A stretch of 64,000 nt of DNA from Sinanaerobacter sp. ZZT-01 (GCF_035621135.1 NZ_CP141728.1:1798001-1862000); one strand, 5' to 3'. Shown: positions 7,953-17,303, numbered from the stretch's first letter. Notes: generated by a model not told the origin, from the letters alone. Numbers and translations: made by a program.

Positions 7953-8249
7953 TTATCTTTCTAAAAAGAAAAGAATAGCGCCAAAAAAAATCAGACACAC
8001 AACAACTGCAGTTAGATACCATATGATGATCTTTTTTCCGCTTTTATCTCCCGCTTTCCATTTAGAGATTTGCGTAGCAAAAAAATAAACAATATTTTGA
8101 ATTATCAAAAGGTAAAACGGTAACGTAATATTACCGAGTTTTATAAAATCATATATGCCCCATATAAACAATGCAATAACGGTAAACGACCAGGCCCATT
8201 TAATAGAATCTAAAGCTATTTTTGTTTCCATCTCATCCATTTTTCTCAT
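7953..8249 (-). CDS. Small membrane protein paired with XRE regulator
   Basis: 98 residues with three predicted membrane helices (about residues 17-35, 42-60 and 74-94) and a short basic linker, WKAGDKSGKK, before the last. It starts with ATG behind GGAGGTG and is followed after 9 nt by the XRE regulator gene. Such pairs are common in Firmicutes, but the role of the membrane partner is not known; it could sense membrane state and control the regulator. No enzymatic motif is visible. Confidence 0.65.
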   Translation of the reverse strand: MRKMDEMETKIALDSIKWAWSFTVIALFIWGIYDFIKLGNITLPFYLLIIQNIVYFFATQISKWKAGDKSGKKIIIWYLTAVVVCLIFFGAILFFLER

Positions 8250-8448
8250 AGTTTGACACCTCCATAATGTATAATTGTTTTGACATTTTCAATATAACAG
8301 ATCAGCAAAATAATGTCAAGAAGTTTTTACATTTTGAGGATATGATTGATGGAAGCTGTATAAATAAATTAAAAAGATGCAATTGCGATTGAAGAATTTT
8401 AATCCCAGGAGTATAATGACATTGTAAATGATAGGAAACGTAAAATAA

Positions 8449-8523
<75 letters not shown>

Positions 8524-8524
<1 letters not shown>

Positions 8525-8560
8525 AAAATATTAGAGTTCATTTGAGCTCTAATATTTTTT
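8524..8560 (+). terminator. Terminator after tRNA-Ala
   Basis: A 13-bp stem (8524-8536 with 8547-8559) ending in a T run follows directly after the tRNA. Confidence 0.75.
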
Positions 8561-8887
8561 ATTAGAGAAATCGCAACTTTGACCAAGAGAGTATTTGAAG
8601 ATAAAGATTTTTTAATTAAAGTATATCGCAAATTAGCGATTAATGTTGAAATAAAGTGATATTTGAAGAGTTTCTTCGAAGGAAACCGATATCTTTATGG
8701 TAACGATTCTTGTTGTTCATCGGAAGTCTTTCTGTTATATTAAATAGAAGGAAACATTTAATGAGTGACTTTTGATGAATGATTTTTGTTTCATTTCACA
8801 AAACAGCAAAGAATGAGAAGCTCAATAATTGTTAGAATGAAGTGTAAGTGCTGCAAGTACACAATTATAATATAGGAGGATACAAGA
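8561..8887. other. Intergenic stretch without a visible gene
   Basis: AT-rich spacer between the tRNA terminator and the flavodoxin-like gene. I see no ORF with a ribosome site, no repeat and no structured RNA; a promoter for the next gene should lie near its 3' end. Confidence 0.5.
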
Positions 8888-9325
8888 ATGAAAGTTGTTA
8901 TTGTATATGAATCGACTCATCATGGGAACACAAAAATACTGGTGGATGCAATTGCCAAAAAAAACGAAGTCGACCTGGTAGATGCAACAAAAACCAATTC
9001 CATTCCTTATGAACGCTACGACATGATTGGATTCGCGTCTGGGGCTGCATTTGGGAAATTCTACAAGAAGATAACATCTCTAGCACGCTCTGTTCCTTCG
9101 GGAAAAAAGGTGTTTTTCTTGTACTCTTGTGGGAAGAACAGCAAAGATTATTCAAAAAATATATGTGGGATTTTAGAAGCGAATGGGTGTATTTCTCTCG
9201 GTTCATATGGTTGCTGCGGGTATGACACGTATGGGCCGTTAAAATTGATGGGTGGGATCAACAAAGGGCATCCGGATGAAAATGAAATTAGAGGGGCAGT
9301 AGATTTCTATACATCACTCGTATGA
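8888..9325 (+). CDS. Flavodoxin-like protein
   Basis: 145 residues with a flavodoxin fold. The N-terminus VVIVYESTHHGNTK is the FMN phosphate-binding loop (S/T-x-x-G-N-T), followed by the alternating strands IGFASGAAFGKF and KVFFLYSCG expected for FMN-binding loops. Such proteins carry electrons between redox enzymes; the many Cys residues near positions 80-110 are unusual and could bind metal or form disulfides. It starts with ATG behind ATAGGAGG. A lipoprotein gene follows after 18 nt, so the two are likely co-transcribed. Its redox partner is unknown. Confidence 0.85.
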   Translation: MKVVIVYESTHHGNTKILVDAIAKKNEVDLVDATKTNSIPYERYDMIGFASGAAFGKFYKKITSLARSVPSGKKVFFLYSCGKNSKDYSKNICGILEANGCISLGSYGCCGYDTYGPLKLMGGINKGHPDENEIRGAVDFYTSLV

Positions 9326-9343
9326 GGATGAAGGAGTTATAAA

Positions 9344-9808
9344 TTGAGAAGAAGGATGAAAATAAAGATTTTTTGTTTCTTGGCTGTGGCAGTACTTATT
9401 ATGTGTGGCTGCACCGATAAAGATGGAACAACGGAAAAGGTTCCAACACTTATAAATGTTACTTTAGAAGATGAGAATAGTGTTGAAATTGCGGTGGATG
9501 ATAACGGTTGGATTCCTTTAAAGGATGATACTCGGATTCACGTACAATTTAAAGGAGATGTTGATTATATTTTCTTTTATCTTACCCCGAGAGGAACAGA
9601 GACCTTTAGTCAAAGAGAGTTAGTTGGAGTGGCATCAGCATATGACAATGACAGTACTGGTGAAAAAGGTTTTGGTATTGGAAAAACCACAGTGCAGTAT
9701 AAATGGAATGTACCAGATAAGAGTTTTGATGGCGTTCTGGGGATTGAACTGATGAGTGGAACGGTAGCAAGGTATGAAGGTAATGTGGCTGATGTGATAA
9801 ATAGATAA
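9344..9808 (+). CDS. Putative lipoprotein
   Basis: 154 residues with a lipoprotein signal peptide: basic MRRRMKIK, a hydrophobic core and a Cys after IMCG near residue 23 for lipid attachment. The mature part (about 130 residues) looks all-beta (VEIAVDDNGWIPLKDDTRIHVQF and later GTVARYEGNVADV) with no known catalytic motif. A TTG at 9344 is favoured by AAGGAG at 9331-9336; the alternative ATG at 9356 is too close to its candidate ribosome site. The function is unknown; it shares an operon with the flavodoxin-like gene. Confidence 0.6.
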   Translation: MRRRMKIKIFCFLAVAVLIMCGCTDKDGTTEKVPTLINVTLEDENSVEIAVDDNGWIPLKDDTRIHVQFKGDVDYIFFYLTPRGTETFSQRELVGVASAYDNDSTGEKGFGIGKTTVQYKWNVPDKSFDGVLGIELMSGTVARYEGNVADVINR

Positions 9809-9910
9809 GGGAGATCGGATAATTTTTTTGCGCATAAAAGGAAGTCGGATTTATTTTTATAATAGATTGACAAATTATAGCCTATATGGCATAATGAACA
9901 GACAATTTAA

Positions 9911-10036
9911 TTTACTCGTGAGGGAGTAGTTTGCGCAGAATTTTGCGTGTCAAGTCAACATACTGACCTTTTTTGGTCTGGCTTGCCTTAATAAACGAGA
10001 CTCATGTATAGCATTTAGCTGTGCATGGTCTTTTTT
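9911..10036 (+). ncRNA. yybP-ykoY (Mn2+) riboswitch
   Basis: The element shows the family landmarks in order: GGGAGTAG at 9922-9929, GTCAACA at 9954-9960, a GACC/GGTC hairpin at 9965-9978 followed by TGGCTTGCC, and ACGAGACTCATG at about 9995-10006. It precedes a P-type cation ATPase, a well-known target of this manganese-sensing class. The sequence ACTCGTG at 9914-9920 is repeated in the 5' arm of the following terminator, so it can compete for the 3' arm and act as an antiterminator when Mn2+ is bound. Confidence 0.87.
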
Positions 10037-10038
10037 TT

Positions 10039-10073
10039 AACTCGTGCATAGTACGGCTATGCACGAGTTTTTT
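10039..10073 (+). terminator. Riboswitch-controlled terminator
   Basis: Strong 13-bp stem (10039-10051 with 10057-10069) and a T tract, placed about 100 nt before the ATPase start: the expected expression platform of the riboswitch. Confidence 0.85.
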
Positions 10074-10167
10074 ATATTGTATAGGAATATCGCAGACGAT
10101 GTTAGCGAGACGAGAAAAGTTTTCTTTTTGTTTCGTGAGTCAAAATTTAAAAGAAGGAGAAAAGACA

Positions 10168-12828
10168 TTGTTAGAGTTTCAAGAAGACAAAAGCAAGCTT
10201 GTCTGTAAGTTAAATACCGATGAACGATCTGGTTTAACAAATGATCAAGCAACAAAAAATCGTGAAAAGTATGGAGATAATACACTGACTAAAGAAAAAC
10301 CGGAATCCTTGCTTAAGCGTATTGCGGGGGCATCTAGAGAGCCGATGATCCTGATGTTGATTATGGCGGGAATAATTGCACTTATTGTTAATGTAATACG
10401 CGCTTCTACTGGATCTGAGGCAGATTTTTTAGAATGCATTGGAATCTTTGCTGCAATTTTTCTTTCAGTTCTGATCACCGTTGTTATGGAAGGAAAGAGT
10501 GCAAAAGCATTTGAGGCATTGTCAAAAATCAGTGATGACACGATTGTAAAGGTGTTGCGTAACGGAGATACGCAGATGCTGAGCCAGAAAGAGATTGTAG
10601 TAGGTGATATTGTAGTTCTTTCCACAGGAGATAAGATTCCGGCAGACGGCAGACTTTTGCAGAGCACAGGGCTTTCTGCAGATGAATCTGCTTTAACCGG
10701 AGAAAGCTTACCGGCGAAGAAAGATGCAGATGCTGCTTTTCTAGATGAAAAAATACCACTTGCAGAACGGGCAAATATGCTGTATTCCGGAAATTTTATT
10801 ACTGGTGGACACGGGAAAATGGTGGTGACTGCGGTAGGAGACAGCACCGAATTTGGAAAGATTGCAAAGGAATTAACAAAAACAGAGCGAGCGTCTACAC
10901 CGTTGCAGGAAAAACTGGCGAGGCTTGGAAAAACCATCACCATACTTGGTGTAATTGCAGCAGCGATTGTTTTTATTTCAGAATTAATCTCATTTGCATT
11001 AGCAGGAACGCTTGTACTGGAAGATGTTTTAGATGCCTTTGTTACTAGCATTGTTCTTATTGTTGCTGCCGTACCTGAAGGACTTCCGACAATTGTAGCC
11101 GTTTCTTTATCGATTAACATCATTAAGCTTTCCCAGCAAAATGCGTTGGTGAAAAAGATGATTGCTTCTGAGACAGTAGGATGTATTAATGTGATCTGTT
11201 CTGATAAAACGGGTACATTAACAGAAAACAAAATGACTGTATCTGCATTTTATGATGACACATGGAAAGAGAAACCATCCGAGCTTTCTTCAGATTGGCT
11301 GATTCATAATATCTGCTTGAATACAACAGCTGATCTTTCAAGAGACGGAGCATTTATTGGGAATCCCACAGAATGTGCAATGTTGAATTTTTACGAAAGC
11401 TCGGAAGTAAGAAAGAAGAGAGATAAATCGTATAAGAACGAACGCGACGATCATGAAATATTACATGCATTCCCGTTCTCATCCGAACTGAAACATATGA
11501 CGACAATCAGTAAAGTGGATGGAAAACTGATTTCCTATGTAAAAGGTAGCCCGGAGTGTGTATTTACAATGTGCAGCCTTACAAATAAAGAAAGGAAAGA
11601 AATCGAACACGTTATTGCCCTTGCTCAAAAAAAAGCGATGCGTGTTATTGCATTTGCGCATAAGGAGCTGGATAAAATGCGTGATTATGAAGATGAAAAT
11701 CACCATAACGATATGGAAACGGATATGATATTTGACGGATTTGTTGCCATATCAGACCCGCTGCGTACAGATGTGTATCAAGCTGTAGCAAATTGCCGAA
11801 ATGCAGGAGTGGATTTAAAAATACTTACAGGTGATAATATCATTACAGCAACTGCCATTGCCAAAGAGCTTCATATATTAGAAGGGAAGCGAATTGCAGT
11901 AGAAGCAAACGAGATTGCTGATCTCAGTGATTCGGAATTGCTGGACATGCTGCCGCAAATCAGTGTAATTGCTCGAAGCACACCTTCAATAAAAATGCGT
12001 ATCGTTAAACTTTTGAAATCTCAGGGAAATGTAGTTGCTGTTACGGGAGATGGCATCAACGATGCACCCGCATTGAAAAATGCAGATGTAGGTATTGCTA
12101 TGGGGATATCAGGAACCGAAGTTTCCAAGGAGGCCAGTGATATTGTACTGCTTGATGATTCCTTTTCAACAATTGTTAAGGCAGTTGCTTGGGGACGTGG
12201 AATTTACGAAAATTTTAAGCGGTTTATTCAATTTCAACTGACGGTAAACGTCTCTTCGGTCATTGTTGTCTTTACATCGATTTTGCTTGGGTTGAAAGCC
12301 CCGTTTACTGCGTTGCAATTGCTGTGGATCAACATTATAATGGATGGACCGCCGGCACTTACTTTAGGGTTAGAGCCAATCTATGATGATTTAATGAGCC
12401 GGACACCAACAAAGAGAAGCGATAATATTATATCTCGTACGATGTTTATAAAAATCGGGGTGACCGGATTATATATTTCCACTATTTTTCTATGTCAATA
12501 CCTGCTCAACTTTTTAAGCGCGGGGGACGAAGAAATGACTACAGTACTATTTACTCTGTTTGCATTGTTTCAGCTGTTTAATGCTTTTAATTGTCGTGAG
12601 CTTTATACGACCAGTATCTTTAAGAATTTGTTGAAGAATAAAATCATGCTTGTGGTTATTTCAATAACGTTTGTGCTACAGATTCTAATTATTCAGTTTG
12701 CAGGTGCATTTTTTGGAACCGTTGCCCTTGAATTTGGAATGTGGATGAAAATATTTGCCTTAACCTTTAGTGTTATTTTAGTTTCAGAACTGGTAAAATT
12801 CCTACTAAGAAAGAGAGAAAGAAAGTAA
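10168..12828 (+). CDS. P-type cation-transporting ATPase (Ca2+/Mn2+-type)
   Basis: About 886-residue ATP-driven membrane pump of the P2 branch. The phosphorylated Asp is residue 346 in CSDKTGTLT; the actuator motif (LTGES), the PEGLP membrane motif about 30 residues before the phosphorylation site, and the hinge TGDGINDAPALKNAD are all present. PEGLP fits SERCA/PMR1-like calcium and manganese pumps. The leader carries a yybP-ykoY riboswitch, which points to Mn2+ export under excess manganese. The TTG at 10168 is chosen because AAGGAGA lies 7 nt before it; longer frames would run through the riboswitch. About ten membrane helices are visible. Confidence 0.93.
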   Translation: MLEFQEDKSKLVCKLNTDERSGLTNDQATKNREKYGDNTLTKEKPESLLKRIAGASREPMILMLIMAGIIALIVNVIRASTGSEADFLECIGIFAAIFLSVLITVVMEGKSAKAFEALSKISDDTIVKVLRNGDTQMLSQKEIVVGDIVVLSTGDKIPADGRLLQSTGLSADESALTGESLPAKKDADAAFLDEKIPLAERANMLYSGNFITGGHGKMVVTAVGDSTEFGKIAKELTKTERASTPLQEKLARLGKTITILGVIAAAIVFISELISFALAGTLVLEDVLDAFVTSIVLIVAAVPEGLPTIVAVSLSINIIKLSQQNALVKKMIASETVGCINVICSDKTGTLTENKMTVSAFYDDTWKEKPSELSSDWLIHNICLNTTADLSRDGAFIGNPTECAMLNFYESSEVRKKRDKSYKNERDDHEILHAFPFSSELKHMTTISKVDGKLISYVKGSPECVFTMCSLTNKERKEIEHVIALAQKKAMRVIAFAHKELDKMRDYEDENHHNDMETDMIFDGFVAISDPLRTDVYQAVANCRNAGVDLKILTGDNIITATAIAKELHILEGKRIAVEANEIADLSDSELLDMLPQISVIARSTPSIKMRIVKLLKSQGNVVAVTGDGINDAPALKNADVGIAMGISGTEVSKEASDIVLLDDSFSTIVKAVAWGRGIYENFKRFIQFQLTVNVSSVIVVFTSILLGLKAPFTALQLLWINIIMDGPPALTLGLEPIYDDLMSRTPTKRSDNIISRTMFIKIGVTGLYISTIFLCQYLLNFLSAGDEEMTTVLFTLFALFQLFNAFNCRELYTTSIFKNLLKNKIMLVVISITFVLQILIIQFAGAFFGTVALEFGMWMKIFALTFSVILVSELVKFLLRKRERK

Positions 12829-12870
12829 GTAATTACGGTTATAATTTTTCCGTTATAGAATAATGAGGCT

Positions 12871-12914
12871 AAAAAACAGAGAACTGAGTTGATCCTCAAT
12901 TCTCTGTTTTTTTA
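12871..12914. terminator. Bidirectional terminator
   Basis: Long stem (12871-12888 with 12895-12912, one mismatch) with A and T runs on either side, between the convergent ATPase and secreted-protein genes. Confidence 0.8.
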
Positions 12915-12944
12915 CTGAAATATTATTTTTATCATGCATTCCCG

Positions 12945-13547
12945 TTATTTGAGGATTCTTTGGAGAGAAAATCCCCATTCATCCCACTTCCAAACCGCGG
13001 TTCGTGTAGTTCCGTTCGTATTTGGAGTGTAATAATTTCCGATCATTTTTTTATAGACCCCTTCCTCTACAATCAGTTCATTTAATCCGTCTTCATCCTG
13101 ATCTTTTATTTCGAAAAATAGTATCGGACGGTCTAAATTGGAGGAACACCATACAGATTTAAACGTAGAATCTTGCATCTGATATACAAACAAATGATTT
13201 TTATAGTCTTCATCTTTTTCGGTATGCCAAAACGGTTTTAATTCACCAAAGCTTCCTTTTTTCCAAAGGCTGATTACCAAATTCATATTGCCGTCGTGAT
13301 TGATGTCTCCCAAAGAGAAGGAGTCAACGTAATAATTTTGAGGTGTCTTCCAGATCTCTTTGTCAGCCTCTTTGACAGAAAGTGTATGGTTGGATAAAAA
13401 ATATTCTTCTTTTATCCCGTTTCCATTAAGGTCTTCTTCTGCATAGATGTGTGGGAGAGAATTCTTTGATCCTGGGCAAAAAAGGAATATAATTAGAAGC
13501 AATAAAAATATTTTTGCTGCTTTTAATCGGAAATCTTTTTTTACCAT
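12945..13547 (-). CDS. Secreted repeat protein (FG-GAP/VCBS-like)
   Basis: 200 residues with an N-terminal signal or anchor (KIFLLLLIIFLF) and three loops of the DxNxDG type found in FG-GAP/VCBS repeats: DLNGNGIKEEYFL near residue 39, DINHDGNMNLVI near residue 80 and DQDEDGLNELIV near residue 150. Such loops bind calcium within a beta-propeller; only a partial propeller is present here. The gene starts inside the last codons of the DUF3160 lipoprotein gene (7-nt overlap) behind AGGGG, so the two are translated from one message and probably act together at the cell surface. Confidence 0.65.
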   Translation of the reverse strand: MVKKDFRLKAAKIFLLLLIIFLFCPGSKNSLPHIYAEEDLNGNGIKEEYFLSNHTLSVKEADKEIWKTPQNYYVDSFSLGDINHDGNMNLVISLWKKGSFGELKPFWHTEKDEDYKNHLFVYQMQDSTFKSVWCSSNLDRPILFFEIKDQDEDGLNELIVEEGVYKKMIGNYYTPNTNGTTRTAVWKWDEWGFSLQRILK

Positions 13548-15679
13548 TTTAAAGACCCCTTAGGAGCGGTATAGGATTTTGCCCAAGACGGAGTATCCGG
13601 TGCAAGCCCTTCTTGTAGAATGTTTTTCCATTTTTCATCTGTTAGACGGTCTTTGGACGGCCACGTAAATTCGTAATAGGAGTAAACGGCACCTCTTGCA
13701 ATTCGCAGGCTGCCTGCAACTGGTACTACGACGTAGATTTCATTGATATAACCGGTTCCTTCTTGCAAAACCTGTCCGTTTGGATCCGTTGCTACGTCGC
13801 TGATTAAAGCAGCTGGGTTTGCACAAGCAGCAGACGGATCAACGTTTTCGTCCTTTAACGCTTCTATCCAGAAATGCTCCAGCTGTCCGCCAAAGCTGCG
13901 AATCAAGTCATAATCTTCATCACTCAAATCTTGCTCTGCTAATTCTTTTTCAGAAATCAATTTTAGTTTTAAAGACAACTCTTCAAGCTGTTCTAATGAA
14001 GCAGTAATGTCTTTGTCAAGGAGATTTCTGCTTTGTAAGCCATCAATCATCATTCTGGACAAAGATGCAAGTCTAGCATAGACTTCCGGATTTGGCTCTA
14101 CATAACCTCTGTCATCCTGTTCTCCATCGCCGCCGCCCATTTCTGCATAAACTTGTTTTGCGTAAAGAACCGTATCATGCTTGAGCTCTGTCCAGCTACT
14201 TAGGTATGTTTCCAATTGCTTACGCGTCCAAGCCTGATTTTGCATGAAGGAAGGGTAACCTGCTTCTTTTGGTTGAGTAAGTGGAGATAATGTGTAAAGC
14301 CAAGCGAAGTATAAATTTTGAGTTTGTGTTTTAGTATCCAGCGAGGTAGTGAGAGTTTGAATTTTTTTCATATTTTCCGGATAATTTTTATAATCTGTTT
14401 CGCCCATCTCATCCAAGATAGAGTAAGCCTCCTGTGATCCCATAGCCGCTGGAATGTCTAACCCTTTCGGAAGCATACGGCGTTCTTTACTGCTGTTTTC
14501 CCCAACTTCCCGATAGACCAAACGTTGGAAAATGGAGCCATCCAATGTGAAGCGTTGTCCCATAAAGCGAAAAGCCTTGACTGATTCATCACGGTTTGGT
14601 TGAATGGATTCGTCAAAGATCGGTATGGAGTTGATAGATGGAGGATCTAGTTTCTGAACGGCAGAAAGGAAAGTATCCCATCTCTTAAAGTCTTTTTTTA
14701 AAAGACTCAGATCAGGAATCTTACCATAGCTATCGTTCAGAAGAGTGATATATTGTGTAAATTCTAGATCGTCACTTTTCCCTACAAAGAAATTAGTTGG
14801 TTCATAAATGCTGTTCCACTGATCGTATACATCTTGACTGTTGAGAAGCAGAGTGATCAGAACGGCTGATTTTGTTTCATCGTCATTCGTAGTGCGGAAG
14901 GACATGCGCCCGTACCACATCATTGTTTTAAAATAACGTTTCAGCTCGTTTGATTTTGTATAATGACCGCGGGGACTGTATTGTGTATAATCCTCGTTAA
15001 GAGAGCTGGATGAATTTCCAATGTTCATCACTGGAGAAGAAGCAAAGGATTCCTGATGCTTGGAAATCAGCTGGTATTCAGTATTCACTTCATCACCCAC
15101 ATAGGAAGGAATTGTAAGATCAAGGTTTAAGAGCTTAGCTGCTACAGCGAAAAATGCGACGTTTCGTTTGGAAGCGTTTTCCCATTCGGTATCTTTCAAA
15201 GCATCGTATTGTAATTCACTTTTTTCCAGCATAGATTGCGTAAGCAAATTCAAATGCTTGCAGAAGACATCTTTTTCCATGGTTCGAAGCAAGTAGCTGA
15301 AATATAAATGATAGTTATGAAGCATAGCATCGGTGGTGACGAAATTGGGTGTCCAATCATACCGATTTGATTCATAGCTTGAAAAAAATTCACTTGTATT
15401 CGTTGGGATCACAACAAAATTGTTCTGAACTAGCAATTTTTTTGCTTCGTCTGAAAAGGCAAAGCGGTCTTTATTGACGAGATTGCTGAGGTTAGCACTT
15501 GTCTTATATGCTTTTACGGATGGTTTTGCGTTTACAGGAACTTCTTTATAGTCTGCAAAGGAAGTTTGTAAAGTCAAATCCAAATCAGCCAGCTCTTTTG
15601 TAGGCTGGCAGCCGCCTAGGCTTGCTGTTAAAAGAAGCGTTGCCGCAAGACAGATAATGCTTTTTTTTCTTTTGTTCAT
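13541..15679 (-). CDS. DUF3160-domain lipoprotein
   Basis: 712-residue surface lipoprotein: signal peptide with Cys in LGGCQ at about residue 24, followed by a large all-alpha domain matching DUF3160 (FVTTDAMLHNYHLYFSYLLR near residue 115; EMGGGDGEQDDRGYVEPNPEVYARL near residue 515; a TGYINEIYVVVPV motif near residue 650). DUF3160 proteins are widespread in Firmicutes and archaea but have no proven function. It begins with ATG behind AGGAGG. The following gene (secreted FG-GAP-like protein) overlaps its stop, which indicates a two-gene operon. Confidence 0.85.
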   Translation of the reverse strand: MNKRKKSIICLAATLLLTASLGGCQPTKELADLDLTLQTSFADYKEVPVNAKPSVKAYKTSANLSNLVNKDRFAFSDEAKKLLVQNNFVVIPTNTSEFFSSYESNRYDWTPNFVTTDAMLHNYHLYFSYLLRTMEKDVFCKHLNLLTQSMLEKSELQYDALKDTEWENASKRNVAFFAVAAKLLNLDLTIPSYVGDEVNTEYQLISKHQESFASSPVMNIGNSSSSLNEDYTQYSPRGHYTKSNELKRYFKTMMWYGRMSFRTTNDDETKSAVLITLLLNSQDVYDQWNSIYEPTNFFVGKSDDLEFTQYITLLNDSYGKIPDLSLLKKDFKRWDTFLSAVQKLDPPSINSIPIFDESIQPNRDESVKAFRFMGQRFTLDGSIFQRLVYREVGENSSKERRMLPKGLDIPAAMGSQEAYSILDEMGETDYKNYPENMKKIQTLTTSLDTKTQTQNLYFAWLYTLSPLTQPKEAGYPSFMQNQAWTRKQLETYLSSWTELKHDTVLYAKQVYAEMGGGDGEQDDRGYVEPNPEVYARLASLSRMMIDGLQSRNLLDKDITASLEQLEELSLKLKLISEKELAEQDLSDEDYDLIRSFGGQLEHFWIEALKDENVDPSAACANPAALISDVATDPNGQVLQEGTGYINEIYVVVPVAGSLRIARGAVYSYYEFTWPSKDRLTDEKWKNILQEGLAPDTPSWAKSYTAPKGSLKW

Positions 15680-16101
15680 ATGCGTTGAACCTCCTGGTTA
15701 ATAATTTTTGATTATGTACTTAGAAAGTTAAAGCTATTGGGAAAACAAAGATTGAAATCCAATTATTGTCTATAGTTTATTACAATGGAAAGGCATTGTA
15801 AAACATGTTTTATCGCAAAATCAGAACGAATAAAACAATATTTTTTATTTATAAGGTACAAGAAAATATAAGACCGACACAACAATCTCTTAAATTGGTT
15901 GGTTTTATTTTTTTTATTGGATGTATTTTATGAAAAAATAGGATGCTATTATCAAGACAATAGTTAAAGATAGATTTTTTAAAATTTAACAGCAGGTGCA
16001 TGTATTGAACGCATGATAAAAAGGAAATCTGCCTGCTGTTGCCTTGCAGGGAGAAATAAAACAATTAAAGGTTTACTGATTTTTCAATGGAGGAATGAAA
16101 A
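15680..16101. other. Intergenic region with a structured leader
   Basis: Over 400 nt between divergently transcribed genes. It should hold promoters for both. The right part contains the alternative hairpins described separately at 15988-16050; otherwise the stretch is AT-rich with no gene. Confidence 0.5.
15988..16050 (+). promoter_or_regulatory. Leader with two competing hairpins
   Basis: AACAGCAGG (15988-15996) can pair with CCTGCTGTT (16032-16040), or CCTGC (16032-16036) can pair with GCAGG (16046-16050). The two folds exclude each other, as in an attenuator or riboswitch, and lie in the leader of the aminotransferase operon. No known riboswitch class was recognised. Confidence 0.4.
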
Positions 16102-17226
16102 ATGAAATTAAATGATTTTAAATTAGAATGTTATTTTGGCCAGTATGAATTTACTGCACCATATTTGCTGACACAGTCCGATTGTGAATCGATGACAACG
16201 AATGAATTACTTTCTTTGGAGCCTGGTGCAAAAGAAGATTACCTGAATCAATGGCTGGGATATACAGAGACATGGGGAGATCCGGAGTTAAGAGAACTAA
16301 TAGCAGGCTTATATAAGGGCATGGCAGCAGAGGATATATTGGTTTTTCATGGAGCACAGGAAGCTATTTTTGGATACATGAATGTGATGCTACAGGAAGG
16401 GGATCATATGATCGCCATGTATCCAAATTATCAATCAGCATATGAAGTGGCAAATTCCGTTCCGAATTGTGAGTTTTCTAAGTGGTATATCAAAGATGAC
16501 GGAGAAAAATGGACGCTGGATTTTGATGAACTGGAACGTTTAATCAAACCGAATACGAAGGTGCTTGCTGTTAATTCGCCAAACAATCCAACCGGATATA
16601 CCTTTACAAATGCGGAAATAAAAAAATTATGTGAAATCTGTAAAAGATATGACCTCTACCTATTTGCAGATGAAGTCTATAAAGGTCTCGAAATGGATGG
16701 GGAAAAGAGAGAATGGATGGCTGACGAGTATGATAAATGCGTGTCATTGGGAGTCATGTCTAAAGCATACGGTCTTGCGGGACTGCGAGTAGGTTGGCTG
16801 GCAAGCAAAGATCATGAAGTGCTAGAAAATGTTGTTAAATTTAAGCACTATATGAGCATTTGTGATTCCGCACCATCTGAGTTTTTATCTAAAGTTGCAC
16901 TGAAACACAGTGATGAATTGCTGCAAAGGAGTATTGACATCATTCAAGATAATTTAAAGCTGGTAGATGAATTTTTTGAACGTTATCCAAACTTATTTGA
17001 GAAAAAAGCAATTACTTGCGGACCGGTTGCTTATCATAAGCTTTTAATCGATATGCCGGTAAAAGAATTTTGCCAGCTCGCTGTTGATAAAAAAGGTGTT
17101 TTGCTGCTGCCTTCCGATATCTATGGTATGGATGATCAATACTTTAGAATGGGCTATGGCCGAAAAGGCGTTCCAGAGAGTTTGGCAAAATTCGAGGAGT
17201 TTTTAATAGAAGAAAAATTTGTATAA
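16102..17226 (+). CDS. Class I/II PLP-dependent aminotransferase
   Basis: 374 residues of fold-type I. It transfers amino groups between an amino acid and a keto acid. The PLP-binding Lys is residue 221 in MSKAYGLAGLR; the NSPNNPTGY loop near residue 155 and the FADEVYKGLE strand near residue 190 carry the usual Asn, Asp and Tyr contacts. It starts with ATG behind GGAGGAATG. It is the first gene of a set with an ornithine-cyclodeaminase-family enzyme, a PhzF-family protein and a MocR regulator, so it probably acts in a specific amino-acid route rather than general transamination. The substrate is unknown. Confidence 0.88.
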   Translation: MKLNDFKLECYFGQYEFTAPYLLTQSDCESMTTNELLSLEPGAKEDYLNQWLGYTETWGDPELRELIAGLYKGMAAEDILVFHGAQEAIFGYMNVMLQEGDHMIAMYPNYQSAYEVANSVPNCEFSKWYIKDDGEKWTLDFDELERLIKPNTKVLAVNSPNNPTGYTFTNAEIKKLCEICKRYDLYLFADEVYKGLEMDGEKREWMADEYDKCVSLGVMSKAYGLAGLRVGWLASKDHEVLENVVKFKHYMSICDSAPSEFLSKVALKHSDELLQRSIDIIQDNLKLVDEFFERYPNLFEKKAITCGPVAYHKLLIDMPVKEFCQLAVDKKGVLLLPSDIYGMDDQYFRMGYGRKGVPESLAKFEEFLIEEKFV

Positions 17227-17236
17227 TGATTGATAC

Positions 17237-17270
17237 GATAAATAAGTTTGCAAATGCAAGCTTATTTATC
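17237..17270 (+). terminator. Intra-operon hairpin
   Basis: A 15-bp stem (17237-17251 with 17256-17270, one G-T pair) with a 4-nt loop, between the aminotransferase and the next gene, followed at a distance by a T run at 17282-17288. It may partly stop transcription or stabilise the upstream message. Confidence 0.5.
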
Positions 17271-17303
17271 GCATATAAAAGTTTTTTTAATAAGGAGGGA
17301 ACG

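Noticed and set aside
10245-11231. 328-residue frame antisense to the P-type ATPase
   Set aside because: It has no ribosome site, no recognisable domain and is fully inside a strongly supported gene.
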